In this document: positions 7,462-16,543 of the stretch, one piece after another
Layout: each line of letters begins with the position of its first letter
Numbering within the stretch: the stretch's first letter is position 1
Source of the DNA: Acidocella sp.
GTDB lineage: Bacteria; Pseudomonadota; Alphaproteobacteria; Acetobacterales; Acetobacteraceae
DNA length: 64,000 nucleotides
Direction of reading: 5' to 3'
Assembly: GCA_026224875.1 (NCBI GenBank)
Contig: JAMFRU010000008.1
Location: forward strand, 1 to 64,000
Notes under the pieces: generated by a model
The model's input: the letters and a program-made list of their open reading frames with translations, nothing else
The model's database searches: none
Told to the model about the DNA's origin: nothing
Made by a program: the position numbers and the translations under genes

Positions 7462-10266
7462 TTGGCCCGATTGAAGGATCAGGCCCCTATGCTCCCGCAC
7501 TCCCCCCGTGCGTGCCCCCCCATTGCGCGCTCCAATTTCGTCTCTCGCAGGCAAGCCCTCAGCAGCACCTGCCTCCTCGCTTTCCCCGCCGCTCTTGCTC
7601 TTGGCCACCCCGCCCTGGCGCAAACGAACATCACCACCAACCAGGCCAGTACCCTCAATTTGGTCGCGGGCCAGGTGAATATCCTGAGCGGTGTCAGCAT
7701 CACTAGTACCGGTCAGGCCGCGATTTCGGGCGCCACTCTGGCGCAGCTCAGCAATGCCGGAAATGTGGCGGATGCCAGTGGAACGGGCATCTATCTCGGT
7801 GCCGGCGGTTCGCTCGGCAACACCGGCAGCATCAGCGGTGCCAACGCGGTGCGCTTCAACGCCGCCGGCTCGCTCGCCAATGCCGGCGTTATAACCGGCA
7901 CCAATTACGGCGTGCTGGTCAATAACGGCACCGGCCATGTCGGCAACACCGGCTCAATCGCCGCGGGTGACGACGGCATCAGCCTCAACGACGGCGGTAC
8001 CGTTACCAACAGCGGCAGCATTTTTGGCGCGCATCTCGGCGTGTACACCGGCAATGCGCTGGGCAGTGTTACCAACAGCGGCATTATCTCGGCCCGCAGC
8101 GGCGATGCGGTGTCTCTCTATAGCGGCGGCAGCCTCACCAATCTGGCGGGCGGTCAGCTTATCGGCGGCTATGCCGGCGTGTATGCTGGCGGCACGGGCG
8201 CGCAGATCACCAATGCCGGGCTCATCACCGGGCCGGAATTCGGCGCTTATCTTATGGGCAATACCGCGTCCCTCACCAATGCCGGCACCATTGCCGGCGG
8301 GGTGGATGGTGTTAACGATCTCGGCCGTGGCGCGCTTATCACCAACACCGGCCTCATCCACGGCGGCCAGATCGGCGTAAAACTCGCCACGGGCGGCGCG
8401 GTGGATAACGCAGGCATCATCACCGGCGGCACCACCGGCGTAAAACTCGGCAACAACAGCATGCTGGCGAATGAAGCCAGCGGGCACATCACCGGCGGCA
8501 TGACAGCTGTGGTCGCCGCCACCGGTGATGTGCTCCGAAATTCAGGTACCATCACCGGCCAGACCGGCATTAGCGCCAGCGGTGCGGTGAGCCTGGTCAA
8601 TAATGGTGTCATTGCCTCCACCGAGCAGGGCGGCAATGCCATCAGCCTGTCGGGCGGGGCCAGCAGCATCACGCTCGGCACGGGCTCGAAACTTTATGGC
8701 AACATCGCCGGTGGCGGCACGGCAAGCCAGATCACCCTTACCGGCAGCGGCACTTTGATCTCTGATATCACGGGCTTCGCCGCTGGTAGTTCCATTACCG
8801 TGCAGCAGTCTGCGGTGTGGAGTGGTGCCGGGCAGTGGCAGGTGGCGCAGCTTGTGAATAATGGTGTGTTCACCCCTGGTGCCATCGGCACACCGCTCAG
8901 CCTTACCGGGAATTTCGTGCAAAGCTCCACCGGCGTTTTGAGTGTGCTGGTGAGCCCAGGTGGTATTTCCAGCTTCGCCATCACCGGCACGGCCACGCTC
9001 GGCGGCACCTTGCGCTACATGCTTGCCCCCGGCAGTTTTGTTCCGGGCAGCGATGTTTTTCTTGCCGCAACCGGCGGCGTCACCGGGAATTTCGCCACGG
9101 TTACCAGCACGCAAACAGGGGTGCAGGCCACGCCGCTGCATCTTACCGTGGCCACCGTGATCGCTGTGACCAATACCCCCGAGAGCAGCACGGCCGTTGA
9201 CAACCCCGCCGCCAGCGCCGTGGTGGTATCGAATAACGCCATAACTTTCACCAGTAACATCATCGTCGTCCCCAGCGGCGCCGGGCTGTTTGCTGACACC
9301 ACCCAGGCCATGGCGCTCGGCGCTTTCGCCAGCGGCCAGGCATTGCTGGACCATGCGGTTGGTTACGCAGCGGGGGGCAATGCGGGCGATGCCTGCCAGG
9401 CGCTGCCCGCCACGGGCACTGGCCAAACGGCGAACATGGCGTCAGCTCTGGCCAGCGGCATCTGCGCCGCCGGCGGATGGATGCAGGTGACTGGCAATAC
9501 CGCCTCCGCCACCGGCGCCTATACCATCCGAGGCGGCGGCTTCCTCGCCGGGGTGGACCGCGCAAATGGTATCGGCGGCCGCATCGGCGTGGCCGTGGGC
9601 TACGACACCGATAATTTGAGCGACAAATCTGGCGGCACCGCGGGCCTGCAAACCATCCGCCTAGGCATCTACGCCGCCCAGCCGTTGGGCCGCTTCGCCC
9701 TCAGCGCCGATATCATGGACGGTATCGTCTCCCGCAATACCACCCGCTACACCGGTGCTGCCGCCGCCACCGCCAAAGGCCATGGCAACGTGTTCTCTGG
9801 CGATGTGCAAATCGCCTTGCCGCTCACCCTCGGCGGCGGCACCGAAATCACCCCAGCCCTCGGCGCTCAGATCGTCTCGGTCACCGCCGGCCGCCTAAGC
9901 GAAACCTCTGCCACCCAAGCCTTCGCCGTCAACGTCGCGTCCGCCAGCGGCACAACCGCCGCCCCCTACCTGAGCCTCACAGTGCAAAAACAATTCATCA
10001 CCGCCAGCAACCTCACCATCACCCCAGATGTGACCGCCGGCGTAACCACCATGCTGAACAACCCCGGCGCCAACACCGAACTAACAGCCCAGGACGGCAC
10101 AGCATTCATAACCCACCCCGAACACATGGCCCCCATCTCAGGCCAAATCAGCACAGGCATAACCATCACCAAACGAAACTGGAGCATCACAGCCCGCTAC
10201 ACAGGAGAAGCGGGCGGAAATTGGTCGGGTCAGAGCCTACAAGCGGGGGTGCAAGTAAGGTTCTAA
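7462..10266 (+). CDS. Autotransporter with glycine-rich repeat passenger and C-terminal beta-barrel
   Basis: 934 aa; signal-like LSSTCLLAFPAALALGHPALAQ; repeated NxGxIxGxxxGVxLxxGG passenger; C-terminal ~270 aa barrel-like ending in QVRF. Start may be 7489. Confidence 0.82.
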   Translation: MARLKDQAPMLPHSPRACPPIARSNFVSRRQALSSTCLLAFPAALALGHPALAQTNITTNQASTLNLVAGQVNILSGVSITSTGQAAISGATLAQLSNAGNVADASGTGIYLGAGGSLGNTGSISGANAVRFNAAGSLANAGVITGTNYGVLVNNGTGHVGNTGSIAAGDDGISLNDGGTVTNSGSIFGAHLGVYTGNALGSVTNSGIISARSGDAVSLYSGGSLTNLAGGQLIGGYAGVYAGGTGAQITNAGLITGPEFGAYLMGNTASLTNAGTIAGGVDGVNDLGRGALITNTGLIHGGQIGVKLATGGAVDNAGIITGGTTGVKLGNNSMLANEASGHITGGMTAVVAATGDVLRNSGTITGQTGISASGAVSLVNNGVIASTEQGGNAISLSGGASSITLGTGSKLYGNIAGGGTASQITLTGSGTLISDITGFAAGSSITVQQSAVWSGAGQWQVAQLVNNGVFTPGAIGTPLSLTGNFVQSSTGVLSVLVSPGGISSFAITGTATLGGTLRYMLAPGSFVPGSDVFLAATGGVTGNFATVTSTQTGVQATPLHLTVATVIAVTNTPESSTAVDNPAASAVVVSNNAITFTSNIIVVPSGAGLFADTTQAMALGAFASGQALLDHAVGYAAGGNAGDACQALPATGTGQTANMASALASGICAAGGWMQVTGNTASATGAYTIRGGGFLAGVDRANGIGGRIGVAVGYDTDNLSDKSGGTAGLQTIRLGIYAAQPLGRFALSADIMDGIVSRNTTRYTGAAAATAKGHGNVFSGDVQIALPLTLGGGTEITPALGAQIVSVTAGRLSETSATQAFAVNVASASGTTAAPYLSLTVQKQFITASNLTITPDVTAGVTTMLNNPGANTELTAQDGTAFITHPEHMAPISGQISTGITITKRNWSITARYTGEAGGNWSGQSLQAGVQVRF

Positions 10267-10330
10267 CCCCACCCAATGCCGGCGGCCCCGAGGCGCGCGC
10301 AACGGGGGCGCCCTGCGGTCGGGCGGGTGC

Positions 10331-10554
10331 GTTGTGATAGGCAAGGAAAAAGGGCAGGGCTCTGCCCTGGACCCGCCAAGGGGCGAAGGGCCCGTGGATC
10401 CCATGACATAAGGGTTTTAAGGGGGCCTGCCATCCAGCCTTTCCACAGGCAAGGGCAGGCCCCCTTCAAACCCTTAAAAGCTATTGGGGGTTTGGGGCCT
10501 CAGGCCCCAGCGGGTCGAGGGCGGAGCCCCGCCTTTTTCCTTGCTTATCACAAC
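10331..10554. repeat. Nested-palindrome intergenic element, copy 2
   Basis: Outer ends GTTGTGATAGGCAAGGAAAAAGG and CCTTTTTCCTTGCTTATCACAAC are inverted (22/23); inner arms 10410-10431 and 10454-10475 match 21/22. Lies between convergent genes. Confidence 0.88.
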
Positions 10555-11546
10555 GGAACTTTCCCCAAGCCGCCTGGGCGGTCCCAGATGTATGTGGGCA
10601 AAGCGGTGCCGCTGACGGTGCCTCGGAGGTTGGATAGGAGTTGGCGGCCGCGTTCTGGGGGGACGTGGAAGCGTGCGGTGCCGGGGGCGGGATCTAGTTG
10701 GTGGAGGTAGTAGGGTTTTATGCGGGCGCGGAGCATGGCGCGGAAGAGGTTGGCGAGGGCGGTTTCGTCGTCGTTGACGTTCGCCAGGAGCACGGTTTGG
10801 CCGAGGAGGGGGATGCCGAGGCGGGTTAGTTTGCGCAGGGATGCCACGGCTTCGGGGGTTAGCTCGCTGGCGTGGTTGGTGTGGATGGCGATGTAGAGTG
10901 GTTTTTCGATGTCCAGGGCGGCGAGCAGGGCGTCGGTTACGATTGCGGGGTCGGCGATGGGGGCGCGGGTGTGGATGCGCAGTAGTTCGATGTGGGGGAT
11001 GGCTTCCAGCCGGCGCAGGATTTCGCCCAGGCGGCGGGGGGAGAGGATGAGCGGGTCGCCGCCGGTGAGGATGATTTCGCGGATTGCTGGGTGGGCTTCG
11101 ATATAGGCGTAGGCGGCTTCGAGTTCGGCTTCGGAGAGCAGCCCGCCGTCGGGGCCGACCTGTTCGCGGCGGAAGCAGAAGCGGCAGTACACGGGGCAGG
11201 CGAGCAGCGGTTTGAGCAGCGCGCGGTCTGGATAGCGGTGGACGATGCCGGGTATGGGTGAGAGTGCTTCATCGGCGATGGGGTCGGTTAGCTCATGCGG
11301 CGCGGTGATCAGCTCGTCCGGGTGGGGGAGGAATTGCAAGCCGATGGGGTCATCCTTCCGCCCGATGAGTGCTGCCAGGGCAGGTGGCACGGCGACGGCG
11401 TAGCGCGCGGCCACGGCCTCTGCGCCGGCGCGGTCTTCGGGGGCGAGCAGACCGGCGGCTTCCAATTCGGCGATGCGGCGCAGGGTGCGGGGTTTGGGGG
11501 CGCGTTGTTTGGCGCGTTGTTTGGAAGCGATCATTCCGTCAGGCAT
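10548..11546 (-). CDS. epmB: EF-P (R)-beta-lysylation protein EpmB / lysine 2,3-aminomutase family radical SAM protein
   Basis: 332 aa; radical SAM CPVYCRFCFRREQVG; EIILTGGDPLILS; next to epmA. Confidence 0.92.
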   Translation of the reverse strand: MPDGMIASKQRAKQRAPKPRTLRRIAELEAAGLLAPEDRAGAEAVAARYAVAVPPALAALIGRKDDPIGLQFLPHPDELITAPHELTDPIADEALSPIPGIVHRYPDRALLKPLLACPVYCRFCFRREQVGPDGGLLSEAELEAAYAYIEAHPAIREIILTGGDPLILSPRRLGEILRRLEAIPHIELLRIHTRAPIADPAIVTDALLAALDIEKPLYIAIHTNHASELTPEAVASLRKLTRLGIPLLGQTVLLANVNDDETALANLFRAMLRARIKPYYLHQLDPAPGTARFHVPPERGRQLLSNLRGTVSGTALPTYIWDRPGGLGKVPL

Positions 11547-11569
11547 CGCGGTGCTGTATCCTGTGCCTC

Positions 11570-12532
11570 ATGCGCTCTCAACCCTGGCAATCCCTCCCCG
11601 ACCGAATGGCTCTCCTGCGCCGCCGCAATTTGCTGGTGGCCGCTGTGCGCTCTTTTTTCACCGCGCGCGGGTATCTGGAGGTGGAAACGCCTTATGTTGT
11701 TCCTGCGCCGGGGGAGGAGGTGCATCTGCGTGCCATGCCCGCGGGTGGTAAATGGCTGAACACCTCACCCGAATTTGCCATGAAGAAGCTGCTGGCTGGC
11801 GGTTCCGGTGCGATCTTCCAGCTCGCCCGGGTTTGGCGGGATGAGCCGTGGAGCGACACCCATGCCCCGGAATTCACCATGCTCGAATGGTATTCTCTGG
11901 GCGCCGACATGGATGGTCTCATGGCCGAAACTTTCGCTCTCCTGCGCGCCACGCTGCCACCGGAGGTAACCAGCCGGGGTATCACCACCCTGCTCGATGC
12001 GCCCGCGTTCCTGACCGTGGCCGAGGCGTTTACCCGCTATGTGGGCGCCGATGTGCTGGCCACGGAGGGCGATGCCCCGGCCCTGGCGGCGCAGGCGGGT
12101 GCAAAACTGCGTGACGGCGAGGATTGGGAGGATCTGTTCTTCCGTCTGCTTCTGGAGCGTATCGAGCCGCATCTGGGCCGCGACCGCGCCACTTTCCTCA
12201 CCCATTGGCCCGCTGCCCAGGCGGCTCTGGCCCGCAAATGCCCGGCCGACCCGCGCGTGGCCGAGCGTTTCGAGCTTTATGTCTGCGGTATTGAGCTGGC
12301 CAACGCTTTCGTCGAGCTTACGGATGCTGACGAGCAACGTGCCCGTTTCCTCGCCGACCGCGCCCGCCGCCATGCGCTTTACGGCCCGGATTGGGAGATG
12401 GACGAGGATTTTTTATCCGCCGTCGCCGCACTTCCCGCCTGTTCCGGCATCGCGCTTGGCTTCGACCGCCTGGCCATGCTCGCCACAGGTGCTGCGCGCA
12501 TTGCCGATGTGCTCTGGCTGCCGGAAACATGA
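11570..12532 (+). CDS. epmA: EF-P lysine ligase EpmA (GenX/PoxA, LysRS-like)
   Basis: In-frame ATG at 11570; ~320 aa; YLEVETPYVVPAPGEEVHL, NTSPEFAMKKLLAGG, GIALGFDRLAMLATGA. The ORF track extends upstream into epmB. Confidence 0.92.
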   Translation: MRSQPWQSLPDRMALLRRRNLLVAAVRSFFTARGYLEVETPYVVPAPGEEVHLRAMPAGGKWLNTSPEFAMKKLLAGGSGAIFQLARVWRDEPWSDTHAPEFTMLEWYSLGADMDGLMAETFALLRATLPPEVTSRGITTLLDAPAFLTVAEAFTRYVGADVLATEGDAPALAAQAGAKLRDGEDWEDLFFRLLLERIEPHLGRDRATFLTHWPAAQAALARKCPADPRVAERFELYVCGIELANAFVELTDADEQRARFLADRARRHALYGPDWEMDEDFLSAVAALPACSGIALGFDRLAMLATGAARIADVLWLPET

Positions 12533-12600
12533 CCCGCTTATGATATAGAAATGTTACGAAATCCCTATATAACGTATCGACTGATAGAGGATTCCCGCCC

Positions 12601-12984
12601 ATGCGCCGTGCCGCCTTGCTCCTGCTGCCCCTGCTTGCCGCCGGCTGCGCCACCGGCCCCAGCCTGCAAACCCGCATGATCGCCTATATGGGCGCGCCCG
12701 AGGATACACTCGTGCAATCCCTTGGCGTGCCGGATAAGCAGATTACGGTGAGCGGGGTTTCCTATCTCGCTTATATCCGCCAGCAGGCGCAGGTGCAGCC
12801 CAGCCCCATCATCGGTTTTGGCGGCGGACCCTGGGGGCCATGGGGCGGGCCCTATGGTTACGGCGGCGGTTTCGCCGCGGCCAGCTTCCCCAGCCAGATC
12901 CAGGTGTTTTCCTGCGAAACCACGTTCACCATTAAGGACGGGCATGTGGCGAATGTGACGTTCAAAGGGAATGCCTGCAACTAG
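12601..12984 (+). CDS. Small putative lipoprotein
   Basis: 127 aa; lipobox LLPLLAAGCATGP. Confidence 0.65.
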   Translation: MRRAALLLLPLLAAGCATGPSLQTRMIAYMGAPEDTLVQSLGVPDKQITVSGVSYLAYIRQQAQVQPSPIIGFGGGPWGPWGGPYGYGGGFAAASFPSQIQVFSCETTFTIKDGHVANVTFKGNACN

Positions 12985-13047
12985 GCCGCCGGATTGCCAA
13001 TCGTTTCGAATGTCCTGTAACATGGCTGCGCAAGCATTGGGGGGCGT

Positions 13048-13599
13048 ATGAGCGAGACTGTCCGCATACAGGGCGCAACGATATTGAGGCTGACGGATCA
13101 GCTAAGCCATTCGTTATACATCGCGCCGGGCCGCTTCCTGAAAATCCTGCTGATATATCTCGCCTTGTTCGCGGTAATTTTTACGTTGCTAATGTGGACG
13201 CATTTTGCCGGTTTTATCGACCTGCTCCAATGCCAATGCTATGCTGCTGCCCGCAGGGAGCTCATGAACGGATTATTCATCCCGCTGATCTGGCTATTTG
13301 CGACAGTCGTGGCCGCCGTGATTTTGGACGCGCTGTTCCAAATCGTAAAATATCTCCGGTTGCCGTTGGCTAACCGAAAGATCAGCTATTCCATTGGCGA
13401 TAATGACATTGAAATGTGCGACGAGGCTGGATTCTCAAGGAAAATTCCCTGGGGGTCGGTGGGTAAATTCACGCGCTTCCACGGCATATTCTTGCTGCGC
13501 ACCAAGCCGAAATACTGGACCACCGTGCCGGTACGGGCTTTTTCCGCCGGTGACCAAGACGCCTTTGCCCGCCTCGCGGTGCGTGCCGTAAAACCCTAA
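13048..13599 (+). CDS. Membrane protein with YcxB-like C-terminal region
   Basis: 183 aa; two hydrophobic segments then ISYSIGDNDIEMCDEAGFSRKIPWGSVGKF. Confidence 0.5.
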   Translation: MSETVRIQGATILRLTDQLSHSLYIAPGRFLKILLIYLALFAVIFTLLMWTHFAGFIDLLQCQCYAAARRELMNGLFIPLIWLFATVVAAVILDALFQIVKYLRLPLANRKISYSIGDNDIEMCDEAGFSRKIPWGSVGKFTRFHGIFLLRTKPKYWTTVPVRAFSAGDQDAFARLAVRAVKP

Positions 13600-13943
13600 A
13601 CCTCCCGCTCGACGAAATCCTTCAGCCGCCCCAGTGCGGAATCCCACTGCCGGGAAACCTGGTCCATATATTTTTGCGCGATGATGATGGTCTCGGCGCG
13701 CAAAGCATAATGCGTCTCGCGCCCGGCCCGCCGGCTTTGCACCAGCCCAGCCTGCTCCAGCACATACAGATGTTTCGTCACTGCCTGGCGGGTGAGCGGG
13801 CCGGAGGCGGTGAGCGCGCTGATGGAATGGTTGCGCCCGTCATTCAGCCGGGAGAGCAGGGCCAGGCGCATCGCATCGCCAAGGGCGGCAAAAATTATGT
13901 CGGCTGACGGATCGCTGGGCTTCTTGGAGATGGTATTGGTCAT
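13596..13943 (-). CDS. ArsR-family HTH transcriptional regulator
   Basis: FAALGDAMRLALLSRLNDG...LTRQAVTKHLYVLEQAGLVQSRRAGRETHYAL. ATG at 13943 preferred over TTG at 13949. Confidence 0.85.
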   Translation of the reverse strand: MTNTISKKPSDPSADIIFAALGDAMRLALLSRLNDGRNHSISALTASGPLTRQAVTKHLYVLEQAGLVQSRRAGRETHYALRAETIIIAQKYMDQVSRQWDSALGRLKDFVEREV

Positions 13944-13966
13944 AGGCAACCTCCTGGTTGCCTATG
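13941..13966. promoter_or_regulatory. Palindromic operator candidate overlapping the arsR-like start codon
   Basis: CATAGGCAACC-TCCT-GGTTGCCTATG, perfect 11-bp arms; related GGCAACCAAAAAGTTGCT follows at ~13985-14002. Confidence 0.6.
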
Positions 13967-14014
13967 ACCATGTTTCCGGCAAAAGGCAACCAAAAAGTTG
14001 CTTATTTAAGCTTC

Positions 14015-14503
14015 TTATTTCGCCGCCGCGGCCTTCGCCGCCGCATCTTCTTCCGCGCTGATGGAGGCGGTGTTGAAGCGTTCGTAGCGGGGAACGTCGA
14101 TGCCTTTAAGCCACCACGGCATGGCGGTGACGCAATAGACTTCGCTGTCCGGCGCGAACACGGTCGGGTCGTCGAAGGAGCCGCTCTTTATGACGGTGTA
14201 TTCCGAGGCCGAGAATACCGAGCGCGATTCGATCGGCGTGCCGCATTTGCCGCAGAAAACCCGCCGGACGATGTTCCCGGTGTCGCCGGCGTCGTCATAA
14301 ATGGCGGGCGTACCCTGGATGGTGTACTCCTCCGGCTTGTGGAAAATCACGTTGACCGAGAAGGCGCTGCCGGTGTTGCGCTGGCAGTTGGTGCAGTGGC
14401 AAATTGTGGTGGATACCGGCGTACCGGCAATACGAAAGCGCACCTCGCCGCACAGGCAGCCGCCCTCATGCACCGGTGTGGAATTTTCATTGCTGACAGA
14501 CAT
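14015..14503 (-). CDS. GFA (CENP-V/glutathione-dependent formaldehyde-activating) domain protein
   Basis: 162 aa; GGCLCGEVRF, CHCTNCQR, FCGKCGTPI zinc motifs. Confidence 0.85.
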   Translation of the reverse strand: MSVSNENSTPVHEGGCLCGEVRFRIAGTPVSTTICHCTNCQRNTGSAFSVNVIFHKPEEYTIQGTPAIYDDAGDTGNIVRRVFCGKCGTPIESRSVFSASEYTVIKSGSFDDPTVFAPDSEVYCVTAMPWWLKGIDVPRYERFNTASISAEEDAAAKAAAAK

Positions 14504-14658
14504 CGGTTTGTCCTCCTTAGATATTCTTTGGTTTGTGCGAATGCTTAAATCTTTGCGGCGCTAAACACAAATCTTTTGCATGCATCGTTGACAGACCGGG
14601 TAGGCCGCGGCCATCATCCTGCAAAATTCACTAAGCGCATGTACAATTAGAGGATCGG

Positions 14659-15072
14659 ATGGAAACCAAGGATATCGTTGAGATTCAGCAGCTTGAATCG
14701 CTTCTTCAGCATGCGATCGATCATCCCGATCAAAGCCTCTTCCATCTGGTGTTCACGGAAGATGCCCGGTTTGATGGGCGGGGCTGCGGCGGTCCGCTGT
14801 TCGAAGGGATCGAGGCCATCAAAGGCTTCTTCGCTTTGGGCAAGCCGCCGCACCCGGCCGCGCACCACACGCTGAACTGCTGGGTACATGAGGAAGACGG
14901 GCGCGTGATGGTGAAGCAGAAATGGCTGATCCCCAATCCCAGCACGGGCGCGTTTATTGGAGGCGATGATAATGACTGGGTGGTGCGGACCCCCGATGGC
15001 TGGCGCATCAAGGAACGCGTCGCCACGCTAAGGTTCCCGTTGGGGCGTACCTCCGAAGAAACCTTCGGCTGA
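14659..15072 (+). CDS. SnoaL-like/NTF2-fold protein
   Basis: 137 aa; pattern consistent with the NTF2 fold (AIDHPDQSLFHLVFTEDARFDG...WVVRTPDGWRIKERVATLRF). Confidence 0.6.
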   Translation: METKDIVEIQQLESLLQHAIDHPDQSLFHLVFTEDARFDGRGCGGPLFEGIEAIKGFFALGKPPHPAAHHTLNCWVHEEDGRVMVKQKWLIPNPSTGAFIGGDDNDWVVRTPDGWRIKERVATLRFPLGRTSEETFG

Positions 15073-15091
15073 AATGAAACCCGTGAACCAG

Positions 15092-15745
15092 TCAGGCCGG
15101 CGGCTTGGCTGGGGCGCGCTGGACGCCTTCGGGGAGAGTCCTTAGGCGGCGCATTTCCGGTGTGTCGAATAGGGCGGGGGTGGCCAGGTATTCGGCCAGC
15201 ATTTCGGTGGTGTCCTCGCCCCAGAAGAGCTCTTCGTTGACGATTGTTGTCGGGACGCCGAACACGCCGCGCGCGATGGCGGCGTCGGTGTTTTCGCGCA
15301 GGCGCAGTTTTACGTTGGGTTGGGAGATAGCGGTGGCGACATCCATTAGGCCCAGCGCGTGGCCTAGCTCGTCCAGCACCGCCGGGTCGGACACATCACG
15401 GCCTTCGCCGAAGGCTGCGCTGAAAACGGCATCGACCGCTGCTTCGCTGGCGTCGAGGGCTACGATCAGGCGCAACGCCGCGATGGGGTTGAACGGATGC
15501 GCGGGCGGAAAGCGGAATTGGATGCCCAGTTTTGCCGCGCGCCATTGGCAGGCGCGGTAGGTGTGAAAACGTTTGGGCGGGATTTCAGCTGGGCCTTTTT
15601 GTTCCCAATGTGTCAGCAGTGCGCCCAGCACCACCGGTATGGGCCGCAGTGTCGCGATTCCGGCCAAGCGGTGCCGGGTTTTCCATTGCAGATAGGCGAA
15701 GGGGGAGTTGACGTCGAAATACCAATCGTAGGCTTGCACGCTCAT
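15092..15745 (-). CDS. 2-hydroxychromene-2-carboxylate isomerase / DsbA-like family
   Basis: MSVQAYDWYFDVNSPFAYLQWKTRH...GVFGVPTTIVNEELFWGED; ATG at 15745. Confidence 0.82.
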   Translation of the reverse strand: MSVQAYDWYFDVNSPFAYLQWKTRHRLAGIATLRPIPVVLGALLTHWEQKGPAEIPPKRFHTYRACQWRAAKLGIQFRFPPAHPFNPIAALRLIVALDASEAAVDAVFSAAFGEGRDVSDPAVLDELGHALGLMDVATAISQPNVKLRLRENTDAAIARGVFGVPTTIVNEELFWGEDTTEMLAEYLATPALFDTPEMRRLRTLPEGVQRAPAKPPA

Positions 15746-15750
15746 CTCGA

Positions 15751-16383
15751 TTACTCCCCGGCGGCGGTGATGGCTTTCAGCATGGCCTGCACGCCGGCGG
15801 CGGGGCCGTCGGCATGGTTCCACACCGCACCGACCACGGCCAGAAATTCAGCACCTGCCTGCACCAGCGGGGCGCAATTTTCCGCCGTGATGCCGCCGAT
15901 GGCGACACAGGGTATCTCCATCGTCTCGGCCCATAGCTTGAGCGTCTCGATTTCCGCCATTTCGGGCGGTTCCTTGGTGGTGGTGGCATAGAACGCGCCG
16001 AAGGCGACGTAGTCGGCCCCGGCCTCGCCGGCTTCCATGGCGAGGTGGCGGGAGTTGTGGCAGGTGACGCCGAGCATCAGATCGCCCAGGATTTTGCGGG
16101 CGTCTTTGATCGCCATATCGGTCTGGCCGACATGGGCGCCGTCGCAGCCTGATTTTTTCGCGAGGTCCGGGCGGTCGTTGAGGATGAAGGCGACATCGCG
16201 TTTCTGGACGATGGGGCGCAGGCGGTCGATGGTTTTCAGGAGAATGTCGTCGGACACGTCTTTGAGGCGCAGCTGCACGGCCGAGATATCGCCGGCGTCT
16301 AGGGCAGCGGCAAGCTGGTCCTCGAATTTTTCGGGGAGAATCGGCGGGGTGATGAGGTAGAGGCGGCAGTCGGTGTCGGGCAA
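15751..16383 (-). CDS. thiE: Thiamine-phosphate synthase
   Basis: CRLYLITPP..., [49 protein letters not shown]. Start proposed as TTG at 16383 with AAGGA 7 nt upstream; the track start at 16455 includes REP-like sequence. Confidence 0.85.
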   Translation of the reverse strand: MPDTDCRLYLITPPILPEKFEDQLAAALDAGDISAVQLRLKDVSDDILLKTIDRLRPIVQKRDVAFILNDRPDLAKKSGCDGAHVGQTDMAIKDARKILGDLMLGVTCHNSRHLAMEAGEAGADYVAFGAFYATTTKEPPEMAEIETLKLWAETMEIPCVAIGGITAENCAPLVQAGAEFLAVVGAVWNHADGPAAGVQAMLKAITAAGE

Positions 16384-16406
16384 GACGATATCCTTGGGCG
16401 GGGGAG

Positions 16407-16445
16407 CTATAGATGCACGCTTTTGCGGGCATGACGGGGTAGGGC
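16407..16445. repeat. REP-like extragenic palindrome remnant
   Basis: Minus strand ACCCCGTCATGCCCGCAAAAGCGTGCATCTAT; hairpin ATGCCCGC-AAAA-GCGTGCAT; translates as SCPQKRASI. Confidence 0.6.
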
Positions 16446-16455
16446 GGGCATCCAT

Positions 16456-16493
16456 AGTCTTTACAGGCTATAAAAGTCTTTACAGGCTATAAA
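16456..16493. repeat. 19-bp perfect tandem duplication
   Basis: AGTCTTTACAGGCTATAAA at 16456-16474 and 16475-16493. Confidence 0.95.
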
Positions 16494-16496
16494 AAG

Positions 16497-16520
16497 TTTC
16501 GGGGGCCGAAGCCCCCGAAA
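16497..16520 (-). terminator. Rho-independent terminator of the fbaB-like gene
   Basis: TTTCGGGGGC-TTCG-GCCCCCGAAA then CTTTTTA on the minus strand. Confidence 0.8.
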
Positions 16521-16543
16521 TCACTGCAACAAGTGCGAAAAAC

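Noticed and set aside
7462-10266. Functional link between EF-P and the adjacent autotransporter through polyproline motifs
   Set aside because: The translated protein is Gly/Asn/Thr rich without evident polyproline stretches; adjacency alone is weak.
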